Shown here: piece by piece, positions 16,089-24,389 of the stretch
How positions within the stretch are numbered: position 1 is the first letter of the stretch
How the letters are laid out: every line of letters begins with the position of its first letter
Assembly: GCF_024281035.1 (NCBI RefSeq)
Contig: NZ_JAMXLH010000051.1
Location: 1 to 37,987, forward strand
DNA from: Paraburkholderia sp.
GTDB taxonomy: Bacteria > Pseudomonadota > Gammaproteobacteria > Burkholderiales > Burkholderiaceae
Direction: 5' to 3'
Length of the DNA stretch: 37,987 bases
Notes under the pieces: model-generated
Told to the model about the DNA's origin: nothing
What the model saw: only the letters and a program-made list of their open reading frames with translations
Databases searched by the model: none
Program-made: the position numbers and the translations under genes

Positions 16089-17755
16089 AGGCCGTGCGTG
16101 CGATGGTGTTGATGTTCTGTGGCGCTTGCTTTGCGGCTGATGCGATTTCCGCCGTGCCGCTTCCGCAGCCGGTGTCGTCACTGGACGCGGGGGCGGCGGT
16201 TGAACGCCACGTCGTTGCGCCGCTGCCTGCGCCGGGCGATTCACGCGATGCGTCGGGATGGACGGCGAATCCGTTTGTGCCGGAGGGCGACGGCGAAACT
16301 GCACGTGCCGCCTCGTTGAGCGAGGCATCTGAAACGCCGGGCAATTCGCAGACGGCGCCGCATGCCACAGCACCGGATGCAAACAGTGGTGCAGCCCGGG
16401 CGACGACGCAACTCGAAGGTCCGCCGGTGCCGTTACGCGCTCCGCAGCGGCTCGGCGATCCCGCACGAACAGACGACGGCCTTCCGCCCGATCGCCCGAT
16501 CACGCTGAATTTTCAGCGCGCAGAGCTTTCCGCCGTGCTGAATACATTTGCGGCATTCACGAAGCTGAATATCGTTGCGAGCGAGCGTGTGCGCGGCCAG
16601 GTAACGCTGCGGCTGGACCGCGTGCCGTGGCGCACCGCGTTCGATCTGCTGCTGAAGGCGAACGGCCTCGCAATGGAACGCGCGGGCGACGTGATCTGGG
16701 TCGCGCCAGCCGCTGAACTCGCAGCGCGCGAGCGGCAGCGCTTCGAGGCGCACGCACGGGCTGCGGAACTCGAACCGCTGGCGAGCCGTGCGTTCGAGCT
16801 GCACTACGCACGCGCCGAGGATCTGCGGCGCCTGCTGACCGGCTCGGGCGCGCAGCGCGCGCTGTCGAAACGCGGTGCGGCAGTGGCGGATGCACGCACC
16901 AACCTGCTGTTCGTGACGGATCTGCCCGCGCGCCTCGACCAGATCGCCGAACTGATCCTGATGCTCGACGCGCCTGCGCGTCAGGTGCTGATCGAAGCGC
17001 GCATCGTCGAGGGCGACGAGGGGCTCTCGCGCGAACTCGGGGTACGCCTCGGCGTGACGCCGGCCAATGCGGATGGCGGCGCGAACAGCAGCGTGAACGG
17101 CACCACGCAGGCCACCACGCAGGCCACTACGCAGGCCACCGCGCACGGCGTGCAAGGCGGGAAGGACGGCACGGCCTACGACCTCTCCGCAGGTCCGCTT
17201 GCGGGCTTCGACGCCGCGCAACTCGGCCTGTCGCTGCTCGCGGCGCGCGCGACACGTCTGCTCGACATCCAGTTGAGCGCACTCGAAGCCGAAGGGCGTG
17301 GGAGAGTCGTATCGAGTCCGCGCGTCGTGACCGCCGATCGCACGCGCGCCGTCGTCGAGCAGGGCACCGAGTTGCCGTATCAGGCGAAGGTCGGGCAGGG
17401 CGTCTCGGGCGTGCAGTTTCGCCGCGCAAGCCTGAAACTGGAGGTCGAACCGCGAATTACGCCGGACGGCCGCGTCATCCTCGACCTCGATATCGCGAAG
17501 GACAGCGTCGGTGAGCAGACCGCTGCGGGGCCTGCGATCAACACAAAGCACGTTCAGACGCGAGTCGAAATCGAGGACGGCGGCACGGTGTCGATTGGCG
17601 GGATCGATGCGACCGGCGACAGGGATGATGTGACGCGCGTGCCGCTCCTGGGCAAAATACCCATCCTGGGCGCGCTTTTTTCGCACCGCGCACATCGCGG
17701 CCAGCGCAGCGAGCTTGTGGTGTTCATTACGCCGCGCGTCATTGAAGCTGATTGA
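16085..17755 (+). CDS. pilQ: Type IV pilus secretin PilQ
   Basis: PilQ forms the outer-membrane gate through which the pilus fibre passes. In 556 residues: signal peptide (about 1-23), a Pro/Ala-rich disordered stretch to about 135, an STN-like N0 domain (138-210), one N1/KH-like domain (235-300), and the secretin core from about 300 with VIEAR-like VLIEARIVEGDE, GRVVSSPRVVT, ITPDGRVILDLDI and the closing VPLLGKIPILGALF. It lacks the N-terminal AMIN domains of longer PilQs. The start is GTG 16085, overlapping the previous stop by 4 bp; ATG 16103 is an alternative. Residues 340-352 are a TTQA repeat made by a 12-bp DNA array. Confidence 0.92.
   Translation: MKAVRAMVLMFCGACFAADAISAVPLPQPVSSLDAGAAVERHVVAPLPAPGDSRDASGWTANPFVPEGDGETARAASLSEASETPGNSQTAPHATAPDANSGAARATTQLEGPPVPLRAPQRLGDPARTDDGLPPDRPITLNFQRAELSAVLNTFAAFTKLNIVASERVRGQVTLRLDRVPWRTAFDLLLKANGLAMERAGDVIWVAPAAELAARERQRFEAHARAAELEPLASRAFELHYARAEDLRRLLTGSGAQRALSKRGAAVADARTNLLFVTDLPARLDQIAELILMLDAPARQVLIEARIVEGDEGLSRELGVRLGVTPANADGGANSSVNGTTQATTQATTQATAHGVQGGKDGTAYDLSAGPLAGFDAAQLGLSLLAARATRLLDIQLSALEAEGRGRVVSSPRVVTADRTRAVVEQGTELPYQAKVGQGVSGVQFRRASLKLEVEPRITPDGRVILDLDIAKDSVGEQTAAGPAINTKHVQTRVEIEDGGTVSIGGIDATGDRDDVTRVPLLGKIPILGALFSHRAHRGQRSELVVFITPRVIEAD
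17102..17149. repeat. 12-bp tandem array inside pilQ
   Basis: Unit ACCACGCAGGCC is present twice exactly (17102-17113, 17114-17125), once with one change (17126-17137) and once decayed. It keeps frame and encodes TTQA repeats in a probable loop of the secretin domain. Confidence 0.85.
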
Positions 17756-17829
17756 CCCGGCGAATTGACCCCGACGGATTGATCCGGCGAACTGACCCCA
17801 GCGAATTAGCCCCAGCGAATTGGCCCCAG
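17751..17829. repeat. Tandem array of 13-14-bp units between pilQ and aroK
   Basis: About six imperfect copies of GCGAATTGACCCCA run from the last codon of pilQ into the aroK leader. The clearest are at 17762-17772, 17789-17800, 17801-17814 and 17815-17828. The pilQ stop codon lies in the first copy. Confidence 0.8.
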
Positions 17830-17906
17830 TTACGAGCCGCAGGCTCGACAACTCCGCAGCTTTGCCAGTAAGCTGCGGCACCAACCCTATCGAGGAAACG
17901 CAGCAA

Positions 17907-18476
17907 GTGCGGGATGCAAACGCCAATGTTTTTTTTGTCGGGCTCATGGGCGCCGGTAAGACGACCGTGGGCCGGGCAGTCGCGCGCCGGCTGGGGCGGC
18001 CGTTTTTCGACTCCGACCATGAGATCGAGGCACGCACCGGTGCGCGCATTCCCGTGATCTTCGAACTGGAAGGCGAAGCGGGCTTTCGCGAGCGCGAAGC
18101 CCAGGTGATCGACGAACTGACTGCCCGAGAGGACATCGTACTGGCGACCGGCGGCGGCGCAGTGCTGCGGCCCGAGAACCGCTCGGCGCTCAAGGAACGC
18201 GGCTTCGTCGTCTATCTGCGCGCGAATCCACACGACCTGTGGCTGCGTACGCGACGCGACAAGAACCGCCCGCTCCTGCAGACCGAAGATCCCAAAGCGC
18301 GGCTCGAAGCGCTCTATGAAGTCCGCGATCCGCTTTACCGCGAAATCGCCGACTTCGTGATCGAAACCGGCCGGCCTTCCGTCAACGGGCTCGTCAACAT
18401 GGTGCTGATGCAGCTCGACATGGCTGGCGTCATCCGAACCCCGGCGCGCCCAGGGCGCGTCAGCGATAATGGCTAG
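17907..18476 (+). CDS. aroK: Shikimate kinase
   Basis: AroK phosphorylates shikimate at the 3-hydroxyl with ATP, the fifth step of chorismate synthesis. In the 189-residue form: P-loop GLMGAGKTT (12-20), substrate-binding DSDHEIEARTG, GGGAVLR, and the lid RDKNRPLLQT. I place the start at GTG 17907, giving the conserved N-terminus VRDANANVFFVG, with GAGGA about 11 nt upstream. An in-frame TTG at 17820 would add 29 residues that fall in the repeat array and is unlikely. aroB follows directly (ATG 18478). The position after pilQ is a common proteobacterial arrangement. Confidence 0.95.
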   Translation: MRDANANVFFVGLMGAGKTTVGRAVARRLGRPFFDSDHEIEARTGARIPVIFELEGEAGFREREAQVIDELTAREDIVLATGGGAVLRPENRSALKERGFVVYLRANPHDLWLRTRRDKNRPLLQTEDPKARLEALYEVRDPLYREIADFVIETGRPSVNGLVNMVLMQLDMAGVIRTPARPGRVSDNG

Positions 18477-18477
18477 C

Positions 18478-19560
18478 ATGATTACTGTCAACGTCGAACT
18501 GGGCGAGCGCGCCTACCCCATCCATATCGGTGCCGGCCTGATCGGCCAGACGGCGCTGTTTGCGCCGCATATCGCAGGCCAGTCGGTGACGATCGTGACG
18601 AACACCGTCGTCGATCCGCTGTATGGCGACGCGCTGCGCAACGCGCTTGCGCCGCTCGGCAAGGACGTCCATACCGTCGTGCTGCCCGATGGCGAGGTGC
18701 ACAAGAACTGGGAGACGCTCAACCAGATTTTCGACGCGCTCCTCACCTCGCGCGCCGACCGTAAAACGACGCTGATCGCGCTCGGCGGCGGCGTGACCGG
18801 CGACATGACCGGGTTTGCCGCTGCGTGCTACATGCGCGGCGTGCCGTTCATCCAGGTCCCGACCACGCTGCTTTCGCAGGTCGATTCGTCGGTGGGCGGC
18901 AAGACGGGGATCAATCACCCGCTCGGCAAGAACATGATCGGCGCCTTTTATCAGCCGCAGGCCGTGATCGCCGACATCGCCGCGCTGCGTACGCTCCCGG
19001 CGCGTGAGCTGGCGGCGGGTATCGCCGAAGTGATCAAGACGGGCGCGATTGCCGATGCCGGGTTCTTCGACTGGATCGAAAACAACGTCGATGCCCTGAA
19101 CCGGTGCGAACCGGAGGCGCTCGTTCACGCGGTGAAGCGCTCGTGCGAGATCAAGGCGTCGGTGGTGGCTGCCGACGAGCGCGAAGGCGGCCTGCGCGCG
19201 ATTCTCAATTTCGGCCACACGTTCGGCCACGCGATCGAGGCGGGCCTCGGCTACGGCGAATGGCTGCACGGCGAAGCGGTCGGTTGCGGCATGGCGATGG
19301 CGGCGGACCTGTCGGTGCGGCTCGGTCATCTGGACGAAGCTTCGCGTGCGCGCCTCGTGCGCGTGATCGACGCGGCGAAGCTGCCCGTGCGCGCGCCCGC
19401 GCTGGGTGCTGCGCGCTATGTCGAACTGATGCAGGTCGACAAGAAGGCCGAGGGCGGCGCGATCAAGTTCATCCTGCTGAAACGCTTCGGCGACACGCTG
19501 ATCACCCGCGCACCGGACGAAGCCGTTCAGGCCACACTCGCTGCCACGACGGTGGACTGA
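18478..19560 (+). CDS. aroB: 3-Dehydroquinate synthase
   Basis: AroB turns DAHP into 3-dehydroquinate, the second step of the shikimate pathway, using NAD+ and a divalent metal. In 360 residues: the NAD-site GGGVTGD (103-109), DSSVGGKTGIN (136-146), and metal ligands E184, H247 (NFGHTFGH) and H264 (LHGEAVG), at the same numbers as in the E. coli enzyme. The conserved MITVNVELGERAYPI starts at ATG 18478, 1 bp after the aroK stop; an ATG nine bases earlier is in frame and overlaps aroK. No clear Shine-Dalgarno is seen, so translation is probably coupled to aroK. Confidence 0.97.
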   Translation: MITVNVELGERAYPIHIGAGLIGQTALFAPHIAGQSVTIVTNTVVDPLYGDALRNALAPLGKDVHTVVLPDGEVHKNWETLNQIFDALLTSRADRKTTLIALGGGVTGDMTGFAAACYMRGVPFIQVPTTLLSQVDSSVGGKTGINHPLGKNMIGAFYQPQAVIADIAALRTLPARELAAGIAEVIKTGAIADAGFFDWIENNVDALNRCEPEALVHAVKRSCEIKASVVAADEREGGLRAILNFGHTFGHAIEAGLGYGEWLHGEAVGCGMAMAADLSVRLGHLDEASRARLVRVIDAAKLPVRAPALGAARYVELMQVDKKAEGGAIKFILLKRFGDTLITRAPDEAVQATLAATTVD

Positions 19561-19596
19561 GCGCCGCCGGTCTGCCCACTCTTGCGGAGAACCCTG

Positions 19597-20793
19597 GTGA
19601 GCGACACTCGCAACGACACTTCAAACGGTCCGGCCGACGTCGCGTACGCGTCGCGGGTCGCCATGCTGGAGGCAGGCCTTGCGCCGTACGCCGCGCACGC
19701 GTCACAGTCGCGTGGACGGCGCTATCCCGAGCCGCCGCCCGCCGCACGCAGCGAGTTCCAGCGCGATCGCGACCGCATCGTTCATTCCACGGCGTTTCGG
19801 CGGCTCGAATACAAGACCCAGGTGTTCGTGAACCATGAGGGCGATCTCTTTCGCACGCGGCTCACGCACAGCATCGAAGTTGCACAGATCGCCCGTTCGA
19901 TTGCGCGCAACCTGCGCGTGAACGAGGATCTCGTCGAGGCGATCTCGCTTGCGCACGACCTTGGGCATACGCCGTTCGGCCATGCGGGGCAGGACGCGCT
20001 CAACGACTGCATGCGCGGCCACGGCGGCTTCGAACACAACCTGCAGAGCCTCGCCGTGGTCGACGAACTCGAAGAGCATTACGGTGCGTTCAACGGTCTG
20101 AACCTCTGCTTCGAGACGCGCGAGGGCATTCTCAAGCACTGCTCGCGCGAGAATGCGCGGCGGCTCGGCGATCTCGGCGAGCGTTTCCTGCATGGGCGTC
20201 AGCCGTCGATCGAGGCGCAGATTGCCAACATCGCCGACGAAGTCGCCTATAACAATCACGACGTCGACGACGGTCTGCGCTCGGGCCTGATCACGATCGA
20301 GCAACTGGCCGAAGTGGAGCTCTGGCAGACGCACTACGAGGCCGCGCGCGGCGATTTCCCGCAAATCGAGGGACGCCGGCTGATCCACGAGACCGTGCGG
20401 CGCGTGATCAACACGCTGATCGTCGATCTCATCGAGCAGACGAGCCGCAATCTGGCTAAATACACACCGCAGTCGCTCGACGAGGTGCGCGCCGCGCCGC
20501 CGCTCGTCGCGCACAGCGAGAGCGTCGCAGTGCAGGCAACCGCGCTCAAGCGCTTCCTGTACGCAAACCTCTATCGCCACTATCGCGTGATGCGCATGGC
20601 GAACAAGGCGCAGCGCGTGGTGAAAGGGCTGTTCGAAGCGTTTTCCGACGATCCGCGCCTCTTGCCGCCCGATTACCAGTCGCCCGAAACAGAGGCGCAG
20701 CCGCGCCTGATCGCGCATTACATCGCCGGCATGACCGACCGGTATGCGCTGAAGGAGTATCGGCGGCTCTTCGTCGTCCCGGAGGAAGTCTGA
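19597..20793 (+). CDS. dgt: Deoxyguanosinetriphosphate triphosphohydrolase-like HD protein
   Basis: An HD-domain phosphohydrolase of the dGTPase family, which removes triphosphate from dNTPs. HD residues visible in the 398-residue form are H91 (RLTHSIEV), H120-D121 (LAHDLGHTPFGHAG), H124 and H129, with a later conserved ADEVAYNNHDVDDG that carries the last metal aspartate. This short form is the non-enterobacterial type whose exact nucleotide preference is often unknown. GTG 19597 has GGAG 8 nt upstream; a TTG at 19582 is less likely. It sits 36 bp after aroB, as in many betaproteobacteria, and probably shares its transcript. Confidence 0.92.
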   Translation: MSDTRNDTSNGPADVAYASRVAMLEAGLAPYAAHASQSRGRRYPEPPPAARSEFQRDRDRIVHSTAFRRLEYKTQVFVNHEGDLFRTRLTHSIEVAQIARSIARNLRVNEDLVEAISLAHDLGHTPFGHAGQDALNDCMRGHGGFEHNLQSLAVVDELEEHYGAFNGLNLCFETREGILKHCSRENARRLGDLGERFLHGRQPSIEAQIANIADEVAYNNHDVDDGLRSGLITIEQLAEVELWQTHYEAARGDFPQIEGRRLIHETVRRVINTLIVDLIEQTSRNLAKYTPQSLDEVRAAPPLVAHSESVAVQATALKRFLYANLYRHYRVMRMANKAQRVVKGLFEAFSDDPRLLPPDYQSPETEAQPRLIAHYIAGMTDRYALKEYRRLFVVPEEV

Positions 20794-20876
20794 CGGCTTC
20801 CGATGTCGATTGATGCTGGCCGCTGGTGTTGTCAGATGCGGTCGTCAGATTCGCGAGCCCATGCGATGCCCATCCT

Positions 20877-21632
20877 ATGAAACCTTGGCCGTATCCGCGC
20901 GTTTGCGCGCACCGTGGCGGCGGTACGCTCGCGCCTGAGAACACGCTCGCAGCCATGCGCACCGGCGCGCGACTCGGCCACCACATGGTCGAGTTCGACG
21001 CGAAACTCTCCGCCGACGACATCGTCTTCCTCTTGCACGACGACACCGTCGATCGCACGACGAACGGACATGGCGCGGCAGCGCGGCTGAGCTACGCCGA
21101 AATGTCGGCGCTCGATGCCGGAAACTGGCGCGGTGCGGAATTCACAGGCGAGCAGATGCCGACGCTCGCGCAGATTGCTGCGTACTGCCGTGAAGCGGGG
21201 CTCGCCGCGAATGTGGAGATCAAGCCATGCCCGCGGCGCGAGATCGAGACGGGTCGCGTCGTGGCGGCAGAGGCCGCGCAGTTGTGGGCGGGCGCGATGC
21301 CGCCGCCGTTGCTGTCGTCGTTTTCATTCGAGGCGCTTGCGGCTGCGCGCGACGCCGCGCCGGACCTGCCGCGCGGCCTGCTGTTCGAGCATGTGCCGGG
21401 CGACTGGCGCGAGCGGTGTCGCGACCTGGGTTGCGTCTCGCTGCATGCGAGCCACCGGCATCTGGATGAAGCGCTCGTTGCCCGTATCAAGGCTGCGGGC
21501 CTGTACATCCTCGCCTATACGGTGAACGACCTCGAGCGTGCGCGGTGTCTCGCGCGTTGGGGCGTCGATACGATCTGCACGGACCGCATCGATCTGATCG
21601 GCCCGCACGCGCTCGACGACCGAAAAGTCTGA
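20877..21632 (+). CDS. ugpQ: Glycerophosphodiester phosphodiesterase (UgpQ-like)
   Basis: Hydrolyses glycerophosphodiesters, released from phospholipids, to glycerol 3-phosphate and an alcohol; no signal peptide, so cytoplasmic. In 251 residues: catalytic HR in CAHRGGG (H12, R13), E21-N22, the metal pair E39/D41 (VEFDAKLS), H54 in LLHDDTVDRTTNG, then VEIKPCP, and a C-terminal AYTVNDLERARCLARWGVDTICTDRIDLI. ATG 20877 is chosen because the domain starts at once; there is no clear Shine-Dalgarno, and an upstream in-frame start at 20826 would add 17 uninformative residues. It lies 83 bp after dgt. Confidence 0.92.
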   Translation: MKPWPYPRVCAHRGGGTLAPENTLAAMRTGARLGHHMVEFDAKLSADDIVFLLHDDTVDRTTNGHGAAARLSYAEMSALDAGNWRGAEFTGEQMPTLAQIAAYCREAGLAANVEIKPCPRREIETGRVVAAEAAQLWAGAMPPPLLSSFSFEALAAARDAAPDLPRGLLFEHVPGDWRERCRDLGCVSLHASHRHLDEALVARIKAAGLYILAYTVNDLERARCLARWGVDTICTDRIDLIGPHALDDRKV

Positions 21633-21662
21633 ATCGTCTGAATGGTCCGAACCGGCGACCCG

Positions 21663-22049
21663 TCAACCGTCCTGGCGGCCACGCGCGATCAACGCACCCA
21701 CGATCAACGCCAGACCGCCCGCAATGGCAATCGACTGCCAGGGATTGCGGTGCACGTAGTCATCGGCGTGGCTGATGGCTTCGTCGGCCCGCTCGCGCGC
21801 CGCGGTGCGCGCCACTTCCAGGCGTTCGCGCGCTGCATCGAGACGCTTGCGTACATCCTCGCGCAGCGCCGCGGCATCGGCCTGGGTGCCCTCGCCAAGT
21901 GTTGTTTCCAGTTCGGCGAGCAAGTCGCGCAGCTCGTCGGCGATGTCGGCCGCCGCATTGCGGCTGCGGCGCGCGATGCGGCGCGCGTGGCGGCCCGTCT
22001 TGTTCCAGGACTCCCCAATTGCATTTCGCGTATTTGGGAATGCGCTCAT
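21663..22049 (-). CDS. DUF883 (ElaB/YqjD-like) membrane-anchored helical protein
   Basis: A 128-residue protein: basic N-terminus, a long amphipathic helix (about 28-95, Ala/Glu/Arg-rich, likely coiled coil), and the family end NPWQSIAIAGGLALIVGALIA, a C-terminal transmembrane helix at about 105-122. E. coli relatives ElaB/YqjD tether to the inner membrane, and YqjD binds ribosomes in stationary phase; a similar role is inferred. The ATG at 22049 has a GGAGCG Shine-Dalgarno. The frame extends 39 codons further upstream but that part has no ribosome site. Converges with the glycerophosphodiesterase gene, 30 bp apart. Confidence 0.88.
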   Translation of the reverse strand: MSAFPNTRNAIGESWNKTGRHARRIARRSRNAAADIADELRDLLAELETTLGEGTQADAAALREDVRKRLDAARERLEVARTAARERADEAISHADDYVHRNPWQSIAIAGGLALIVGALIARGRQDG

Positions 22050-22384
22050 GAATCGCTCCGTTGTTGAAAACGCAGGGTCAATGACTGGCTGTGTCCACGA
22101 AAAAACTGGACGCGGGAGTTCGAAAGTATTGCGCAATTCCTGTGCCCGCCGCGCGAGCGTGCTCATGCGGTCCGGTCGCGTGCGCGCGGCAGACAGCGTT
22201 CTTCGGCTTAGTGTGTAATTGGTGATTACGGGGACAGCACGGTTTTTCTCAGAGGCATAGAATCAGAGAAAACCTGCACGATTGTGGTGACAAACCGGTG
22301 GGAGGGAGGAGGCGCCTCCGCCGGGGCGCCGCAAGTGCGGGGGCGGAGGGCTCGCGGATCAGGCGGCTGCTGAGGCAGCGGCGC
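22050..22384. other. 335-bp intergenic region, DUF883 leader and ompW 3' flank
   Basis: No gene is seen. It holds an inverted repeat GTAAT-N5-ATTAC at 22215-22229, a second one GGTTTTTCTC...GAGAAAACC at 22241-22274 with one bulged T, and a 12-bp palindrome GGAGGCGCCTCC at 22308-22319. Any could be an operator or a 3' hairpin of ompW; none has a T-run, so I call no terminator. Confidence 0.5.
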
Positions 22385-23146
22385 CTAGAATGCGTAACCG
22401 ACCTTGAGGTAGGTAACGATCGGGTTCAGGTGAATCTTGGCTTCGGAGCGGACGTGGACGCCCGTTCGGGTGGTGGTGTCGAGCTTGGCGGTCACGTTGA
22501 CCGGGATGTACGACAGCGAGAAGCCCGCGAACCAGTGCTTCGTGAAGTTGTAGTTGAAGCCCGCGCTAAAGACAGGTGCCCAGGAATTGGTTGTCGTAAC
22601 GCTGGTTTGAACGCCCGGGCTCGGTGTGACGCCATAAGGAGCAAGGGCTTGCGTACCCGCGTACCCAATGGCGCCGGTCAAGTTGTTGTTCGTGATCTTG
22701 TCGCCCGTGAACCAGGTGTACGTGGCGCCGAGGCCGAGATACGGGCGGAACTTCGAATCGGCCTTGTTGAAGTAGTACTTGAGCAGCAATGCCGGAGCCC
22801 AGAGGCGCGCCTCGCCGATCTTGCCGAACGAGGAGAGCGAGCCTGAACCTGAGAGGTCGAATTTCGGCGGAATGCCAAGTTCTGCTTCAGCGGCGATGTT
22901 GTCGGTGATGAAGTAGCCGAGGCTCAAGCCGGCCGTGTCGGCGTTGCCGACGCTGGCGCCCGAGCCGGGAATGGCTGCGTTGACGGGAAAGCCGGCAACG
23001 CTGTCGATTTTGAGCGGGTCACTGGAGTCCTGCGGTGCGAAATGGAACCACCCGGTCGTGACGTAAAGCGTGTGAGCTGATTGTGCGTGCACTGCCGACA
23101 CAGCGGCGAGCGCGGCGATACCTGCCAGCGCCTGTTTTAATTTCAT
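22385..23146 (-). CDS. ompW: OmpW-family outer-membrane protein
   Basis: An eight-stranded outer-membrane barrel of the OmpW family, proposed to let small hydrophobic compounds cross. A signal peptide spans 1-21 (AHA/QS). The family start follows (HTLYVTTGWFHFAPQDSS), with GLSLGYFITDNIAAEAELGIPP, a central RPYLGLGATYTWF, and NFTKHWFAGFSLSYIPVNVTA. It ends LKVGYAF, and the terminal Phe is the outer-membrane assembly signal. The 253 residues are somewhat longer than the family norm because of two Ser/Gly/Thr-rich loops (about 58-66 and 165-185). A strong GGAGGAGA Shine-Dalgarno precedes ATG 23146. Substrate unknown. Confidence 0.9.
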   Translation of the reverse strand: MKLKQALAGIAALAAVSAVHAQSAHTLYVTTGWFHFAPQDSSDPLKIDSVAGFPVNAAIPGSGASVGNADTAGLSLGYFITDNIAAEAELGIPPKFDLSGSGSLSSFGKIGEARLWAPALLLKYYFNKADSKFRPYLGLGATYTWFTGDKITNNNLTGAIGYAGTQALAPYGVTPSPGVQTSVTTTNSWAPVFSAGFNYNFTKHWFAGFSLSYIPVNVTAKLDTTTRTGVHVRSEAKIHLNPIVTYLKVGYAF

Positions 23147-23334
23147 TTAGGTTCTCCTCCATTAAAGGCTCGCACATTATGAACAAAAGGCTTCCATCAG
23201 ACCATATGCGCCCACTAGAAGCATCTCCCTAAGCGCCGCGAGGTTTCCGCCGAAGCCGCACCACGGCGCGACGAGCGTCCGTGCAGCCTGGCGGGTCTGC
23301 GGGTATTCACCAACGGACAAATGGAAAATCGAGC

Positions 23335-24303
23335 ATGGCACGGCTTGCACGTCTTTATGTTCCTGATCAGCCGCAGCACGTGATCCTTCGCGGGCTCGAC
23401 CAACAGCCTGCATTTGTCGATGAACAGGATTACGAGCTTTTCATCGATTGCCTGAAAGCGGCGGCGCGCGATCATCATCTGGCGGTTCACGCGTGGGTAT
23501 TGATGCCCGGCGCGGTGCAACTGCTCGTCACCCCATCCGACGAATCGAGTCTGCCGAAGGCAATGCAGGCGGTCGGCCGGCGCTACGTGGCGCATTTCAA
23601 CCGGCGCTACGCGCGACGCGGCACGTTGTGGGAAGGCCGCTACCGCGCAACGGTAATCGAGGGCGAGCGCTATTTCCTGCTGGCGAGCCGCGTCGTCGAA
23701 CTGGCGCCGGTGCGCAACCATCTCGTCGCGATTCCTGAGGACTACAGGTGGTCGAGCTACCGGCATCACATCGGACTCACCGTCGACAGCCTCATCACCG
23801 ATCACCCGCTCTACTGGGCACTCGGCAATACGCCGTTCGAGCGTCAGCGCACCTATCGAGAGTTGTGCGAACAAACGCTCGATGAACGCGAGACCTCCCA
23901 GCTGATGCAGGCGACCCTCAAGGGCTGGGTGCTCGGCAGCGATACCTATCGCGACTGGGCGTCACGCTCGGCGAACCGGCGTGTGTCGCCGCTGCCGCGC
24001 GGGCGGCCGCGCAAGGTGCGCGAGGCGCCGCTTCCGGCTGCAGGCGCGCCGGCGGCCGCAGCTGCATCGCCGCTGCCTGGACAATCGGGGGCGCATCATG
24101 CGCCGTCTTCGACCGGTCCGGGTTCGAGCGCATCGGGCGGTCACCCCGGCGGTGATGCAGGGGCGCATCCAGGCGGACATCAGGGTGCGCATTCGGACGG
24201 TCCGACCGGCCAGTCGAGCGGGACGGCGGCATCGGGTAGCGGCAGCGCGACGAGTTCATCGCCCGCTCACGAGGAGCGAAAACCGGGCGCCGGGCCACAC
24301 TGA
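23335..24303 (+). CDS. REP-associated (IS200/Y1-type) transposase homologue, catalytic residues lost
   Basis: Residues 1-180 follow the Y1/TnpA_REP fold: MARLARLYVPDQPQHVILRG, then VHAWVLMPGAVQLLVTPS, RRGTLWEGRYRATVI, ASRVVELAPVRNHLV and YRWSSYRHH. In active members the stretch before LLVTP carries the His-hydrophobic-His motif (NHVHLL); here residues 60-62 are A-V-Q. The nucleophilic Tyr of (Y)IELNPVR is replaced by V120. So cleavage is unlikely and the protein may only bind DNA. Residues about 220-322 are a basic then Gly/Ser/Pro/His-rich tail, probably disordered. ATG 23335 is chosen because the fold begins there. No terminal inverted repeats were found, so it does not look like an intact mobile element. 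Function unknown. Confidence 0.82.
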   Translation: MARLARLYVPDQPQHVILRGLDQQPAFVDEQDYELFIDCLKAAARDHHLAVHAWVLMPGAVQLLVTPSDESSLPKAMQAVGRRYVAHFNRRYARRGTLWEGRYRATVIEGERYFLLASRVVELAPVRNHLVAIPEDYRWSSYRHHIGLTVDSLITDHPLYWALGNTPFERQRTYRELCEQTLDERETSQLMQATLKGWVLGSDTYRDWASRSANRRVSPLPRGRPRKVREAPLPAAGAPAAAAASPLPGQSGAHHAPSSTGPGSSASGGHPGGDAGAHPGGHQGAHSDGPTGQSSGTAASGSGSATSSSPAHEERKPGAGPH

Positions 24304-24331
24304 TCGGCTTCAGGATCAAGGAGTTATGCGA

Positions 24332-24361
24332 GAAACGGCATCTTCGGATGCCGTTTTCTTT
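24332..24361 (+). terminator. Rho-independent terminator after the transposase homologue
   Basis: A 10-bp stem (AAACGGCATC / GATGCCGTTT) closed by a TTCG tetraloop at 24343-24346 runs into TTCTTT. It separates the transposase homologue from gltBD. Confidence 0.85.
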
Positions 24362-24389
24362 GGCTTGATTTCACTGTGTCCCCAATAAA

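Noticed and set aside
22308..22319. GGAGGCGCCTCC palindrome as the ompW terminator
   Set aside because: There is no T-run on either strand and a GC-rich sequence continues on both sides.
23147..24331. Transposase homologue considered as a complete insertion sequence
   Set aside because: I found no terminal inverted repeats, target duplication or REP pair at its borders, and its catalytic residues are missing.
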